Shown here: one piece after another, positions 8,695 to 17,080 of the stretch | Numbering within the stretch: the first letter of the stretch is position 1 | How the letters are laid out: each line of letters opens with the position of its first letter | Assembly: GCA_903844155.1 (NCBI GenBank) | Contig: CAIMSU010000070.1 | Span: 1 to 64,000, forward strand | DNA length: 64,000 bases | Direction of reading: 5' to 3' | Source: an uncultured Pseudomonadota bacterium | GTDB lineage: Bacteria > Myxococcota_A > UBA796 > SXON01 | The notes under the pieces: model-generated | The model's database searches: none | The model's input: only the letters and a program-made list of their open reading frames with translations | Told to the model about the DNA's origin: nothing | Position numbers and translations under genes: made by a program

Positions 8695-9429
8695 TCAGCC
8701 CCGAACGGCGTGCCACTGCTGAAGGTCGCGTGCGCGCAGCATCGGGTTCGTTCGTCGCACATCCGACAGCTTCGCGTGGTGGCCACCGTAGGCGTGGCCC
8801 GGCCACAGCTCCATGTCGCCAGGGAGCGTGGAAAGGCGCTGGGAGAGGGTCCGGAACATCTCGTCCGAGTCGCCCCCGGGCAGGTCCACGCGCCCGCACC
8901 CCTGGAGAAACAGCGTGTCCCCCGCAACGAGCGCGTCTCCTTGCCCCGCCTGTCCGCCCATCGGCACGCGAAAGCAGCTTGATCCCGGCGTATGTCCGGG
9001 GGTATGCAGCCACTCGATCCGCACCCCGCCGACCTCGACGTGGTCGCCAGACGCATGGGGGACGAGGTCGTTCGCCGACAAGCCGGTCACCCTGCGCACC
9101 CACTCCGTCTCCAGCTGGTGGACGTGCAGCTTGCAGCCGCAGCGCGCGAGCAGCCCGGCGGCGCCTTCGACGCGAAAGCCCATCATCGACCCGCCTACGT
9201 GGTCGGGATGGTAGTGGGTACCAAGCGCCCCCACGATCCGCATGCCATCGGCCTCAGCGACGTTGACGATGTCGTCGATGGCCCAAGCGGGGTCGACGAC
9301 GACGCACTCGCGCGTCTCGCGGTCGCCGATGAGGTAGACGAAGTTCTCCATCTGGCAACAAACGGGGTTGTCTGCGCCGAAATCGCGGCCGGCGAAAAGC
9401 TGGCGAAAGTAGAGCTGGGTCGGTGACAT
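8695..9429 (-). CDS. Metallo-beta-lactamase-fold hydrolase (glyoxalase II-like)
   Basis: 244 residues. The zinc-binding signature HYHPDH occurs at about residues 72-77, with further His in HTPGHTPGSS and GHAYGGHHA in the expected order for the MBL fold. It resembles the glyoxalase II / persulfide dioxygenase branch, which hydrolyses thioesters or oxidises glutathione persulfide; which one cannot be settled by eye. The C-terminus (RTNPMLRARDLQQWHAVRG) is typical of the glyoxalase-II-like group. ATG has a strong GGAGG four bases upstream. Stand-alone gene between the exported operon and the ferritin-like gene. Confidence 0.85.
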   Translation of the reverse strand: MSPTQLYFRQLFAGRDFGADNPVCCQMENFVYLIGDRETRECVVVDPAWAIDDIVNVAEADGMRIVGALGTHYHPDHVGGSMMGFRVEGAAGLLARCGCKLHVHQLETEWVRRVTGLSANDLVPHASGDHVEVGGVRIEWLHTPGHTPGSSCFRVPMGGQAGQGDALVAGDTLFLQGCGRVDLPGGDSDEMFRTLSQRLSTLPGDMELWPGHAYGGHHAKLSDVRRTNPMLRARDLQQWHAVRG

Positions 9430-9495
9430 CAGGCCTCCAAGGCGCCATACGAAAAGTGACGTCGTCGGTTTTGATACATCTGGGTCGACGGGGGG

Positions 9496-10323
9496 CTACG
9501 CTCGAAAGCCCAGTTCGGTCAGGTAGGTGTGCTCCAGGACGCTACGCGAGCGGGCGAATTGCGACCGTACAAAGAGCAAGGCTCCCGAGAGCATGCACAA
9601 CGCGCGAACGAGGCCGGCTGGCTCAACGGCCGGCACGAACCCGAGCGCCCGCCCCTGCGCGCGTACCTGCGTCTGCACGTAGGCCACGAACCCCGGCAAG
9701 TGCCGCAGGACCCGATGCCCCCGGGCCCGGTCCGCAAACGCCCGCACGACGAAGGGCGCGACCGCGAGCTGTAGCAGAAGGATGCCATAAAAGGGATGAC
9801 GCAACCAGGGCTTCTCAGCGAGGAGCCTCCTCGTCTCCTTCTCGCCCCAGGCCACATGCTCCTCCTCCTCGCGGCAGACCACGGCGAGCTTCTTCTTGAT
9901 CTCCGGGACCCGCGGGTCGGCGTCCGGGAGCGTCTGGATCAGGACTTCCTTGAAGATGTCGAGCACCATGCCCTCTCCGATCGCATGCTCCATCAGGACC
10001 TTGAGCGGGTAGTAGTTGTTGTGCGCCGACAACAGGCGAATCACCCAGTGCGCCCGGACTGGCTCCATCTCCAGCTTCCGGAAGATCTCCGCGAACAATT
10101 CGAGGTGGTTCAACTCCTGTCTCGCTTGCCGGAGGTAGAACCTCGCCGCCTCCAGCGTTCCGGCGGCGTAGAGTGATTTACCGCAGTAGACGCCGGTTGC
10201 CTCGCCGTAAAGCGCCTGCGAGAGCACAAAGCACACGAGCTCGCGGTCCCTGGGGTCCGCCAGATCGAAGCTGTCGCCGCCAAAATCGTAGGACCCGGCC
10301 GCGCGGTCCCAGTCCTCAGCCAT
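9496..10323 (-). CDS. Ferritin-like diiron protein
   Basis: 275 residues with the ferritin-like four-helix metal-ligand pattern: Glu41 (YGEATG), Glu70-x-x-His73 (QELNH), Glu112/Glu117 (EHAIGEG) and Glu153-x-x-His156 (EEEEH). This fits a carboxylate-bridged diiron oxygenase or ferritin-like fold. The C-terminal third is hydrophobic (FYGILLLQLAVAPFVV) and may associate with membrane. The substrate is unknown; alternatives include MiaE-like or COQ7-like hydroxylases. Its start overlaps the stop of the exported-protein gene upstream (TGATG), so the two are cotranscribed. Confidence 0.8.
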   Translation of the reverse strand: MAEDWDRAAGSYDFGGDSFDLADPRDRELVCFVLSQALYGEATGVYCGKSLYAAGTLEAARFYLRQARQELNHLELFAEIFRKLEMEPVRAHWVIRLLSAHNNYYPLKVLMEHAIGEGMVLDIFKEVLIQTLPDADPRVPEIKKKLAVVCREEEEHVAWGEKETRRLLAEKPWLRHPFYGILLLQLAVAPFVVRAFADRARGHRVLRHLPGFVAYVQTQVRAQGRALGFVPAVEPAGLVRALCMLSGALLFVRSQFARSRSVLEHTYLTELGFRA

Positions 10324-11147
10324 CAGCGGACGAGCCTCGGGTCAAAGACCTCGGTGCAATGCCGATGGGTGTTCATCTCGACGATCTCGTCCTCCGTGAA
10401 CGGGGTCGACGACTGCATCACGACGCCCTTGATGAAGTTCATGATCGCCAGCCGGGCGTAGTCGCCGTCGGCGTTGTCGTTCCGGGTGTCCCAGTAGGTG
10501 TAGAGCAGCCGGCGGCGTGCGTCCTCGGGCAGCTTCTGCGACCAGATCTGCTCGCAGTCCGCCGGGATGTCGTTGTTCACACGCAGTTCAAGCTGCTTGC
10601 GGGCGACGGCCTCGTTCAGGTTCAGCACGTCCTGATGCGTGGCATCGAGGATATCCCCTTCCATCGAACGGTATTTGTGGGGTCCGACCATCCAGCCGCC
10701 GATGGAGATGCAGGCGGTCGGCGCGAGGATGCACCACAGGTAGTTGGCGGGCGCGCCCTGGTCGGCAAAGGTGCGGCCGGGGATGTGGATGCGCGGGGGC
10801 TCACGCTGCAGGTACACCCAGCCGTCGTCGTGGACGATGACGCGGGGGTGGTAGGGCACGTAGCTCTTGAAGACGGTGCGGTTGTTCTTGTGGTCGCCCT
10901 TGCGGTATCCGTTGTCCCGGAGATCCTGGAAGAGCTGGGCGCGGGCGCGGGCGACGGCGGGATCCGCCAGGACGTCCACGTCGACGCCACCGGCCTCTTC
11001 CGCCGCAGCGGCGTTGTCCTCAGCTGCGGTTGGGGGTGCGACCGGCGCGGGGAGGGGCGCGGGCGAGGCGACGGGCGTGCCGGCCGGCGCCGGGGACGGG
11101 TCCGCGGCGAAAGCGACGGCGGAGATCAGCAGGATGAGCGGGTGCAC
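10323..11147 (-). CDS. Exported protein of unknown function
   Basis: 274 residues with a short signal peptide (LILLISAVAFAA-DP), a Pro/Ala-rich linker to about residue 45, then a compact soluble domain with no recognised family. The domain has several His and Trp residues and two spaced Cys pairs (LWCILAPTACIS and DCEQIW / HRHCTEVF), suggesting a periplasmic fold with possible disulfides. It is translationally coupled to the ferritin-like gene by a one-base overlap. No function can be assigned. Confidence 0.7.
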   Translation of the reverse strand: MHPLILLISAVAFAADPSPAPAGTPVASPAPLPAPVAPPTAAEDNAAAAEEAGGVDVDVLADPAVARARAQLFQDLRDNGYRKGDHKNNRTVFKSYVPYHPRVIVHDDGWVYLQREPPRIHIPGRTFADQGAPANYLWCILAPTACISIGGWMVGPHKYRSMEGDILDATHQDVLNLNEAVARKQLELRVNNDIPADCEQIWSQKLPEDARRRLLYTYWDTRNDNADGDYARLAIMNFIKGVVMQSSTPFTEDEIVEMNTHRHCTEVFDPRLVR

Positions 11148-11156
11148 GCCAGACTA

Positions 11157-12158
11157 CTAATCACCTGCATCGGCAAGGACGCGACGAAGCGCGTCCCGCT
11201 GGCTGTGCGCGGACAGTCCGAGCCGAAGCTGGCCCTCCGCGCGGAAACGGTTGTGCGCGACGCGGGACGGAAAGCGGGCGGAATTCCAGCCGAAATAGCG
11301 GTCCTCGATCGCGTCGAGGCAGAAGCGGCTCGCCAGCTCCAGCGCGATGCGTTCGGGCCCCGCGGCCACCGCGGAGCGCTCCCGGTCGGTCAGACGACGG
11401 ACCGAGAGGTACCCTTGCATGGCAGCCTCAAAAAGATCGAGGTCAAACCAGGTGTCGAGGCTGTCCTCACCAACGGGGTTGCACCACGAGCGCAGCGCGT
11501 CCCCAAGCTCCACATCGATGGGGAGCAGCGAGAGGGTGTCGAGGTCGAGCAGGCACACGCCGCGGCCATCGCCGTCAAAACGCAGGTTGGAGATCTTCAG
11601 GTCGCCATGCGCGTGCCGTGGCGGCTCGTCGAGCGACCCTTCCCAGCGGCGCCAGGCCTCGAGGATCTGCTCGGCGACGGCAACGTCCTCACCCGGCACG
11701 CCGCCACTACGAATTCGCGCCCCCAGACGCGCCATGTGCGCAAGCGTGTCGTGCGCGCCCGCGCGGACGTGACGATAGGCCCACTCCAACGCGTCCGTCG
11801 CTCGATGAAACCGCGCCACGAGCGCCCCCGCCTCAGCAGCGACGCCCGCGTCCGTCACCCGGTGGACCGTTCGCCCTGGAACGTACGTCCACACCCGCCA
11901 CACGCCATCATCGGCGTCGGCAGCCCATAGTGCACCATCGTCCGTCCGGACCAGCCGTGGCGTGGCAAGCCCCTGCCGCGCCAGATGCGCGGTCACGGCC
12001 TCGATGTCCTCGTGGACGGTCGGCCCAAAAATCGGGTTGACCCGCTGCGCGACAAAGCGCGGCGGATGGCCGATCTCGTAGGTCTGGTTGATCAACCCTG
12101 CGTCCGGCGCCGAGCACACCGAGTGCCCTCGGAGCGCGGCCCAGGCGCCCGGGATCAC
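11157..12158 (-). CDS. APH-family phosphotransferase (sugar or small-molecule kinase)
   Basis: 333 residues of the aminoglycoside phosphotransferase/choline kinase fold. The catalytic loop HGDLKISNLRF and the metal-binding LLDLDTLS lie in the expected order, and the N-terminal LINQTYEIG corresponds to the nucleotide-binding loop. The overall plan (N-terminal ntyxv-like strand, HGD loop, C-terminal RFCLDAIEDRYFGW) resembles N-acetylhexosamine-kinase-like or homoserine-kinase-like enzymes more than true antibiotic-resistance kinases. Substrate unknown. The start overlaps the end of the small membrane-protein gene on the same strand by four bases. Confidence 0.8.
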   Translation of the reverse strand: MIPGAWAALRGHSVCSAPDAGLINQTYEIGHPPRFVAQRVNPIFGPTVHEDIEAVTAHLARQGLATPRLVRTDDGALWAADADDGVWRVWTYVPGRTVHRVTDAGVAAEAGALVARFHRATDALEWAYRHVRAGAHDTLAHMARLGARIRSGGVPGEDVAVAEQILEAWRRWEGSLDEPPRHAHGDLKISNLRFDGDGRGVCLLDLDTLSLLPIDVELGDALRSWCNPVGEDSLDTWFDLDLFEAAMQGYLSVRRLTDRERSAVAAGPERIALELASRFCLDAIEDRYFGWNSARFPSRVAHNRFRAEGQLRLGLSAHSQRDALRRVLADAGD

Positions 12159-12394
12159 GCGTCAGGGTCCTTGTTGCCACCCATGAAGCCCACGGCGAGG
12201 AACACGATCGCCAACACGCCGGACAGGCAGCAACAGCCGCTGTTGACGTAGCTGATCGTCGCGCTGAGCGGCGCCAGGGTGATGCCCAGGTCCTGGTTGG
12301 AGTTCGCGATGATCGCGATGATCGGCCCGGTGGCGAACATCGAGACGAGAAAGAAGACGGCGAGACAGCCGAAACAAAAACCAGCGTACTTCAC
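12155..12394 (-). CDS. Small two-helix membrane protein
   Basis: 79 residues when started at GTG 12394, which has CAGGAG seven bases upstream; a longer reading to 12511 adds an unsupported basic leader. Two hydrophobic helices are seen (FCFGCLAVFFLVSMF and SGVLAIVFLAVGFMG), with a SGCCC cluster between them. No family recognised. It overlaps the phosphotransferase start by four bases. The 194 bases to the divergent pal gene hold a TTGACA but no correctly spaced -10 element. Confidence 0.65.
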   Translation of the reverse strand: MKYAGFCFGCLAVFFLVSMFATGPIIAIIANSNQDLGITLAPLSATISYVNSGCCCLSGVLAIVFLAVGFMGGNKDPDA

Positions 12395-12588
12395 GGCAAG
12401 GCTCCTGGAATCACGGGAACGAGAGGCTACCCCAGCAGCGGGGGAAAAGCCAGCATCGGGGCGAAGCGCAGCCGGATGTTGCTCAGCTCTTGACATGGGT
12501 ATAGTTGGCATGCAACCCCCCTCAGCGGTGTTCCCTCACCGCCACCTGCCCGCCACCACCCGCCAATCGCCCCCACCCGGAGCCCTCC

Positions 12589-13128
12589 ATGACCCTCACT
12601 CGCGCCCTCTCCCTGACCGCGCTGCTCTGCGGCCTCATCCTCGCCCCGGGCTGCAAGAAGAAGCCGCCGCCCTCGGATATCCCCGACGCGCCCATCGCCG
12701 TCGTCGCGCCGCCGGAGGCCCCGCCCAAAGTGGCGCCGCCCCAGGTGCAACAGATGGTCGAGAATTTCTCCAAGGTCTACTTTGATTTTGACGCGGCGAT
12801 CCTCTCCGGGGACAGCAAGACCGCCCTGGACGCCAACGTCGCCATCATGCAGCAGTACCAGGACATCAAGGTCGAGGTCCAGGGCAACGCGGACGAGCGC
12901 GGCACCACCGACTACAACCTCGCGCTCGGGCAGAAGCGCGCGGACGCTGTGCTGAAATACATGCTCGCGAAGGGCGTTTCGACGAGCCGCGTCAAGGTCG
13001 TCTCCTACGGCGAGGAGCGTCCGGTGGCGCAGGGCGACAGCGAGACCGCGTATGCCCAGAATCGCCGCGCCGAATTCGTCATCACCTACGGCGCGGGCGC
13101 GCCGGTGCAGGGGACGACGGGCGGTTAG
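12589..13128 (+). CDS. pal: Peptidoglycan-associated lipoprotein Pal
   Basis: 179-residue OmpA-family lipoprotein. The signal peptide ends in LAPGC with the acylated Cys at residue 22, followed by KKK and a Pro-rich linker. The C-terminal domain carries the Pal/OmpA signature: VYFDFD start, GNADERGTTDYNLALGQKRA, then VSYGEERP and a final NRRAEFVI. It binds peptidoglycan non-covalently and links it to the outer membrane in the Tol-Pal system. The ATG at 12589 has GGAG upstream and gives a proper signal peptide. No tolB or tolQRA neighbours in the window; a tatD-like gene follows after 9 bases. Confidence 0.9.
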   Translation: MTLTRALSLTALLCGLILAPGCKKKPPPSDIPDAPIAVVAPPEAPPKVAPPQVQQMVENFSKVYFDFDAAILSGDSKTALDANVAIMQQYQDIKVEVQGNADERGTTDYNLALGQKRADAVLKYMLAKGVSTSRVKVVSYGEERPVAQGDSETAYAQNRRAEFVITYGAGAPVQGTTGG

Positions 13129-13137
13129 TTCTCGCCC

Positions 13138-13971
13138 GTGCGCGGCCTCCTCGACAGCCACTGCCACCTCGATGATCCGCGCTACGTGGACCGCGAGGGG
13201 GTGGAGCGACGACGATTGGAGGCGGGGGTGCGGGTGTTGGTGCCGGGGGTGCGCCCATGGGAGTTCGACAGACTCCGACACGATGGGGGCGCGCGAGGCT
13301 GGCTCATCGGCCTTGGCTTTCATCCCCAATTCATCCCGAGCGGCCTCATGGAGTTCCCGTTCCAGTTGCTCGGGAAGATTCTCCGGCACGAGTCCGCGGG
13401 CGCTCAAGCAATCGGGGAATGCGGTCTACACCGCCCCAACCCCACGCCCATGCCGGACCAACTCGCCCTCCTGCGCCTCCATGCCGAGGCGGCCCGCAAA
13501 CACGACCTCCCCATCGTCCTCCACTGCGTCCGCTGCCACCACATCCTCCCGGGGTTTCTCGCCGAGTTCATCGCCAGGAACGGCCCGATCCGCGGCGTCA
13601 TCCACAGCTACTCCGGCGGCGCCGGGCTCGTGCCCGTCTACGAAAAGCTCGGCTTGCACCTCTCCTTCGGCGGGCTCATCACCTGGCCCACCGCCACCCG
13701 CCCCATCGCCGCCCTCCGCGCCGTCCGCCCCGACCGCCTCCTCCTCGAAACCGACGGCCCCGACCAGCCTCCCTACCTCCCGCCACCGCCCGATCTCCCA
13801 CAACTGCAGAGAGCAGATCTGGTAGATCGACGCGCGGACCGGTCCCGAGTCGCCCAATCCGAACCCTCGATGCTCCCGATGATCGCGGCGAAAGCAGCGG
13901 AGCTACGCAGCGTTGCCCTTCCCGAATTCCTCGAACAGCTCGACGCCAACGCGGCGGCCCTCGGCTGGTGA
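13138..13971 (+). CDS. TatD-family metal-dependent hydrolase
   Basis: 277 residues starting at GTG. The TatD amidohydrolase pattern is clear: DSHCHLDD at the N-terminus, IGECGLH, PIVLHCVRCH, HSYSGG and LLLETDGPDQ, providing the metal-binding His, Glu and Asp. Family members act as 3'-5' DNases or RNases with two divalent metals. The C-terminal SMLPMIAAKAAELR segment matches the usual NEP..L..va..iA..rg block loosely. It is 9 bases downstream of pal and probably cotranscribed with it. It converges with the aspartoacylase-like gene, 12 bases apart. Confidence 0.85.
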   Translation: MRGLLDSHCHLDDPRYVDREGVERRRLEAGVRVLVPGVRPWEFDRLRHDGGARGWLIGLGFHPQFIPSGLMEFPFQLLGKILRHESAGAQAIGECGLHRPNPTPMPDQLALLRLHAEAARKHDLPIVLHCVRCHHILPGFLAEFIARNGPIRGVIHSYSGGAGLVPVYEKLGLHLSFGGLITWPTATRPIAALRAVRPDRLLLETDGPDQPPYLPPPPDLPQLQRADLVDRRADRSRVAQSEPSMLPMIAAKAAELRSVALPEFLEQLDANAAALGW

Positions 13972-13983
13972 CCGGCATGCTGC

Positions 13984-14997
13984 TCAGACGGCAAACCCGT
14001 AGGTGCAAACCGGAACACCGCTCACCACGTGCGCCCGCTCCACGAACGAGACGACAAACCCCTCCCCCTCCGCGCGGATTCGCTCCAACACGCCACCGCC
14101 GAGTGTGCGCACCTCCGCCAGAACGTCGCCGCGATGCACCGCAACCCCAGGTTGCACCATCGCAATCAGCACCCCCGCCGCCCCTGCCCTCGGCCCGCTG
14201 TCCCTCCGCCATGCGCCAGGGAGCTGGGTCGGGTGCGGCGTCGGCTCGCCCGGGAGCATCTGCAGCGACGCGAGGATGCCGCGAACGGCGTGCAGCACGG
14301 TGTCCATCGCACGCGCGTCCATCACCAGCCGGGGCCCGGCCTCGATGGTGAGCGCCGGGATCTGCATCCGGTTCAGCACCGCGCCCGTCAGCGAACGATC
14401 GAGGCGATACCTCGAATACCGCTCGTCCGGGTACTCCTGCAGGACCGTCAGGCCCGTCGCCTCGGCCAGCCGTTGGCACTCCGCCTCCAGCCTGGTGCGC
14501 TCGCTGCCGCGCAAGGCCACCGCGCGATCCACCAGCACATACGGAATGGCGCCCGGGGCGTCCGCGTGGATGTCGACGACGAGGTCGGGGCGACGGGCGG
14601 AGATGTCGGTCCAGGTCGCGTGCACGAGCCGCTCCGCCGGGCTGCCGTGCACCTCTCCCGGAAAGAGACGGTTCAAATCAACGTCTTCGTCGGGATGGCG
14701 ACGGGTGCGGCGCTCCAGCGCCTCGGGGTTGAGCGAGGGGTAGAGGTGCAGGGTGCCGGCCGTCAGGACCTCGTCCAGCTCCTCCGCGAGCCGCAGACAC
14801 GCGCCGACGCCCGTGCACTCGTCGCCGTGGACGTTCCCGGTCACGACGACGACGGGTTCGCGCGCGCTGTCCCGGGCGTGGCGTGCGGACGACGCGGTTG
14901 CGTACGGTGCCCGGCGCCGGGAGGTTGGCACCACGCTGATCACGGTCACGTCAGGCGGACGCCCACCCTGGTCCACGCGCGCGACGGACCGGGGCAC
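13984..14997 (-). CDS. Succinylglutamate desuccinylase/aspartoacylase-family zinc hydrolase
   Basis: 337 residues. The zinc site of the M14-like aspartoacylase family is visible: His57 and Glu60 in GNVHGDE and His144 in DIHAD, with the substrate-binding LNPEALERRTR and VDLNRLFPG motifs between. The C-terminal half has the small beta-barrel domain of this family (VQPGVAVHRGDVLAEV, FVERAHVVSG). Members cleave amide bonds in N-acyl amino acids; the substrate here is unknown. The start is GTG and could lie further downstream (VTVISVV). The 107 bases to the sulfatase-like gene hold no gene. Confidence 0.8.
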   Translation of the reverse strand: MPRSVARVDQGGRPPDVTVISVVPTSRRRAPYATASSARHARDSAREPVVVVTGNVHGDECTGVGACLRLAEELDEVLTAGTLHLYPSLNPEALERRTRRHPDEDVDLNRLFPGEVHGSPAERLVHATWTDISARRPDLVVDIHADAPGAIPYVLVDRAVALRGSERTRLEAECQRLAEATGLTVLQEYPDERYSRYRLDRSLTGAVLNRMQIPALTIEAGPRLVMDARAMDTVLHAVRGILASLQMLPGEPTPHPTQLPGAWRRDSGPRAGAAGVLIAMVQPGVAVHRGDVLAEVRTLGGGVLERIRAEGEGFVVSFVERAHVVSGVPVCTYGFAV

Positions 14998-15104
14998 TCA
15001 GGGGCTCCGAAGCCGGGAAAACCCGCCGATTGCCGGTCCCCGCGCCGCCAAGCAAGCAAACAGACCCGACCCCGCGCTATGGCCGATAATCCCGGCAATC
15101 TCCA

Positions 15105-17030
15105 TCAAGGGCACCTCCCGTCGTTGTACCCGAGCGCCTTGAGCCGGGCGCACTCGTCCGCATCCGGCGCGGCTGCTGCGGGGGCTGCGGCACGCGCAGC
15201 GAGGCCGGCCATGCAGTTGGTCGTCCCCGCACGGCCCCGGGCGACGGCGTCCGGCTCCTGCGCGGAGATGTCGTGCAGCTCCCCCGGGTCGTTCACCAGA
15301 TCGAAGAAAAGCTCGGTCCCATCCTGCTTTCGGATGTACTTCGCGTTCGGCGAGCGCACGCCGCAGAGCTGGCCGTCTGCGAGCGAAGCGCTGTCCCGGC
15401 CCTGCACGGGGAGCGACGCCGCGGTGCTCTGGTCGCCGTCGAGAAAGCCGAGCAGGTTGGTCGACTGCGTGCCGGTCAGCGGGCTGATCCCCGAAAACCC
15501 GAGGAGCGTGTTGGCGATGTCCGCGGTCGTCACGGTGTGGTCAAATCGCTTGCCCGCCCGGTCCGGGTTCGCGGGCTTGCCGTCGTAGCCGCCCATGTCC
15601 GAGTCCCACACCACGAGCGGCACACGAAGCACGTCGTCGTAGACGCCGTGGTGGTTGAAGTAGATGTTGTGCTGCCCCAGGCTCTCGCCGTGGTCGCCGG
15701 CGACGACGACGATGGCATGGTCTAGCATCCCCTGCGCCTGCAGCCCGTCCAGCAGCACCTTCACCTGGCTGTCCGCATAGGCGCACTCCTGGCGATAAAG
15801 CTCCTGAAGTCCCGCAACCTCCTCGGGCTTGTAGAGGTAGCCGGGCTCCTGGGCGAGGATGGCGCGATGGTCGATCGCTCGGGCCTCGTCGGAGACCGGA
15901 AAGCCCTCCCGCGGCTCGTAGGGCGCGTGGGGGTCGAAAAGGTGGACCCACAGAAAGGTCGGTCGATGCTCGCTCATCCCGCTGTCGACCCACGCGAGCG
16001 CGCGACGGATCGTCTCCGCCGAGGCGCGCTCCAGCAGGAAAGGAAAATCGGCGGGGTTCGCCGCCCGCATGAGCAGCGGCAGGCCGGTCCGCGCAGCCCT
16101 CGTCGACGAAATACCGCGGAGGTAAGGGAAGAAGTCGTCGTCGTAGACCTGGAAGCCCTGGTCGAGCCCGGTCGCGCCGGCCACCGCGAAGCTGGAGACG
16201 AACGCGCCAGTCCGGTAGCCGGCCGCCCCCAACTGCTCGGCGACGGTGAGGAAGCTGTGGCTGACGTGATCGCCGTTGGAGAGGACGTGGATGCGGGCGG
16301 GCTGGTTGCCCGTGAGCATGGCCGCGTGGCTGGGGAGGGTCTCGGGGATGGTGGTGATGGCGTCGTCGAAGATGAGCCCGGCCCGACCGAGCGCGTCGAT
16401 CGTTGGCGTGGGGACGAGGCTGCCGTAGATGCCGACGTGATCGCGCCGCAGCGTGTCGATGGTGACGAGGATCACGTTGTTGTCGTCACTGCCGATGACG
16501 GTCTGTTCGGCGACAGCGGGGGCCTGGACGATCACGCTGATCGCCCCCAGCACCGCGGCGACGGTGAACATCACAGCGCGGTAGCCCAGGGCAGGACCGG
16601 CGCCCACAAGCCAGCGGCGGAGGAAATAGCCGCCGTGGAACCACGCGGTCATCGAGACGAGCAGCGCCAGGAAGATCATGCCGAAGCCGGCGGATTTTCG
16701 TTCGCTCAGCCACAGCTCCCGGGCGAGCGGCACCAAGAAGAAGCTGGCCAGGAGCAGGACGCCGAGCGTGAACGCCACCTGGTAGCGACGCGCGAGGTGG
16801 AGGTCGCCGCCAAGCGCGCGCGGCAGGCGATCCGCGTACTTCGCCCACAACGCCGGTGGGAACGCCGCCAGGAGGCCAACGCCGGCGTCCATCGCGATCA
16901 CGGTGAGGGCCAGCTCGCCCATCTCCAGGCGTGTCATCTGCAGGGAGAGCGTGTGCGCGAGCGCCATGCACTCGAGCCCGCCGACGAACGCGCCCGTCGC
17001 AGCGCCAAGTCCGCACAGGAACGAGACCAT
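15105..17030 (-). CDS. Membrane-anchored sulfatase-superfamily enzyme
   Basis: 641 residues from the ATG at 17030. The N-terminal ~190 residues have about four membrane helices; the rest is an alkaline phosphatase/sulfatase fold. Metal-site motifs are ILVTIDTLRRDHVGIYG and, near the C-terminus, GDHGESLGQHN; LKALGYNDG closes it as in many sulfatases. The nucleophile segment reads IPETLPSHAAMLTG, so Thr stands where formylglycine sulfatases have Cys/Ser, and the Arg is replaced by His. That resembles phospho-transfer members of the superfamily rather than a true sulfatase, so a phosphoethanolamine- or phosphoglycerol-type role is possible. A CTG at 17084, overlapping the upstream stop (CTGA), is an alternative start. 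Confidence 0.8.
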   Translation of the reverse strand: MVSFLCGLGAATGAFVGGLECMALAHTLSLQMTRLEMGELALTVIAMDAGVGLLAAFPPALWAKYADRLPRALGGDLHLARRYQVAFTLGVLLLASFFLVPLARELWLSERKSAGFGMIFLALLVSMTAWFHGGYFLRRWLVGAGPALGYRAVMFTVAAVLGAISVIVQAPAVAEQTVIGSDDNNVILVTIDTLRRDHVGIYGSLVPTPTIDALGRAGLIFDDAITTIPETLPSHAAMLTGNQPARIHVLSNGDHVSHSFLTVAEQLGAAGYRTGAFVSSFAVAGATGLDQGFQVYDDDFFPYLRGISSTRAARTGLPLLMRAANPADFPFLLERASAETIRRALAWVDSGMSEHRPTFLWVHLFDPHAPYEPREGFPVSDEARAIDHRAILAQEPGYLYKPEEVAGLQELYRQECAYADSQVKVLLDGLQAQGMLDHAIVVVAGDHGESLGQHNIYFNHHGVYDDVLRVPLVVWDSDMGGYDGKPANPDRAGKRFDHTVTTADIANTLLGFSGISPLTGTQSTNLLGFLDGDQSTAASLPVQGRDSASLADGQLCGVRSPNAKYIRKQDGTELFFDLVNDPGELHDISAQEPDAVARGRAGTTNCMAGLAARAAAPAAAAPDADECARLKALGYNDGRCP

Positions 17031-17080
17031 CCGGGCGAGAGGGACGGGCGGGTTCTCGAAGTCGGAGGGGTCCAGGTCCG

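Noticed and set aside
11157-12158. Antibiotic-resistance aminoglycoside kinase
   Set aside because: Only the general APH fold is shared; there is no resistance context, and the sequence is closer to metabolic kinases.
12490-12505. TTGACA followed by TATAGT upstream of pal
   Set aside because: Only four bases separate the two boxes, so they cannot form a sigma70 promoter together; no -10 lies at 16-18 bases.
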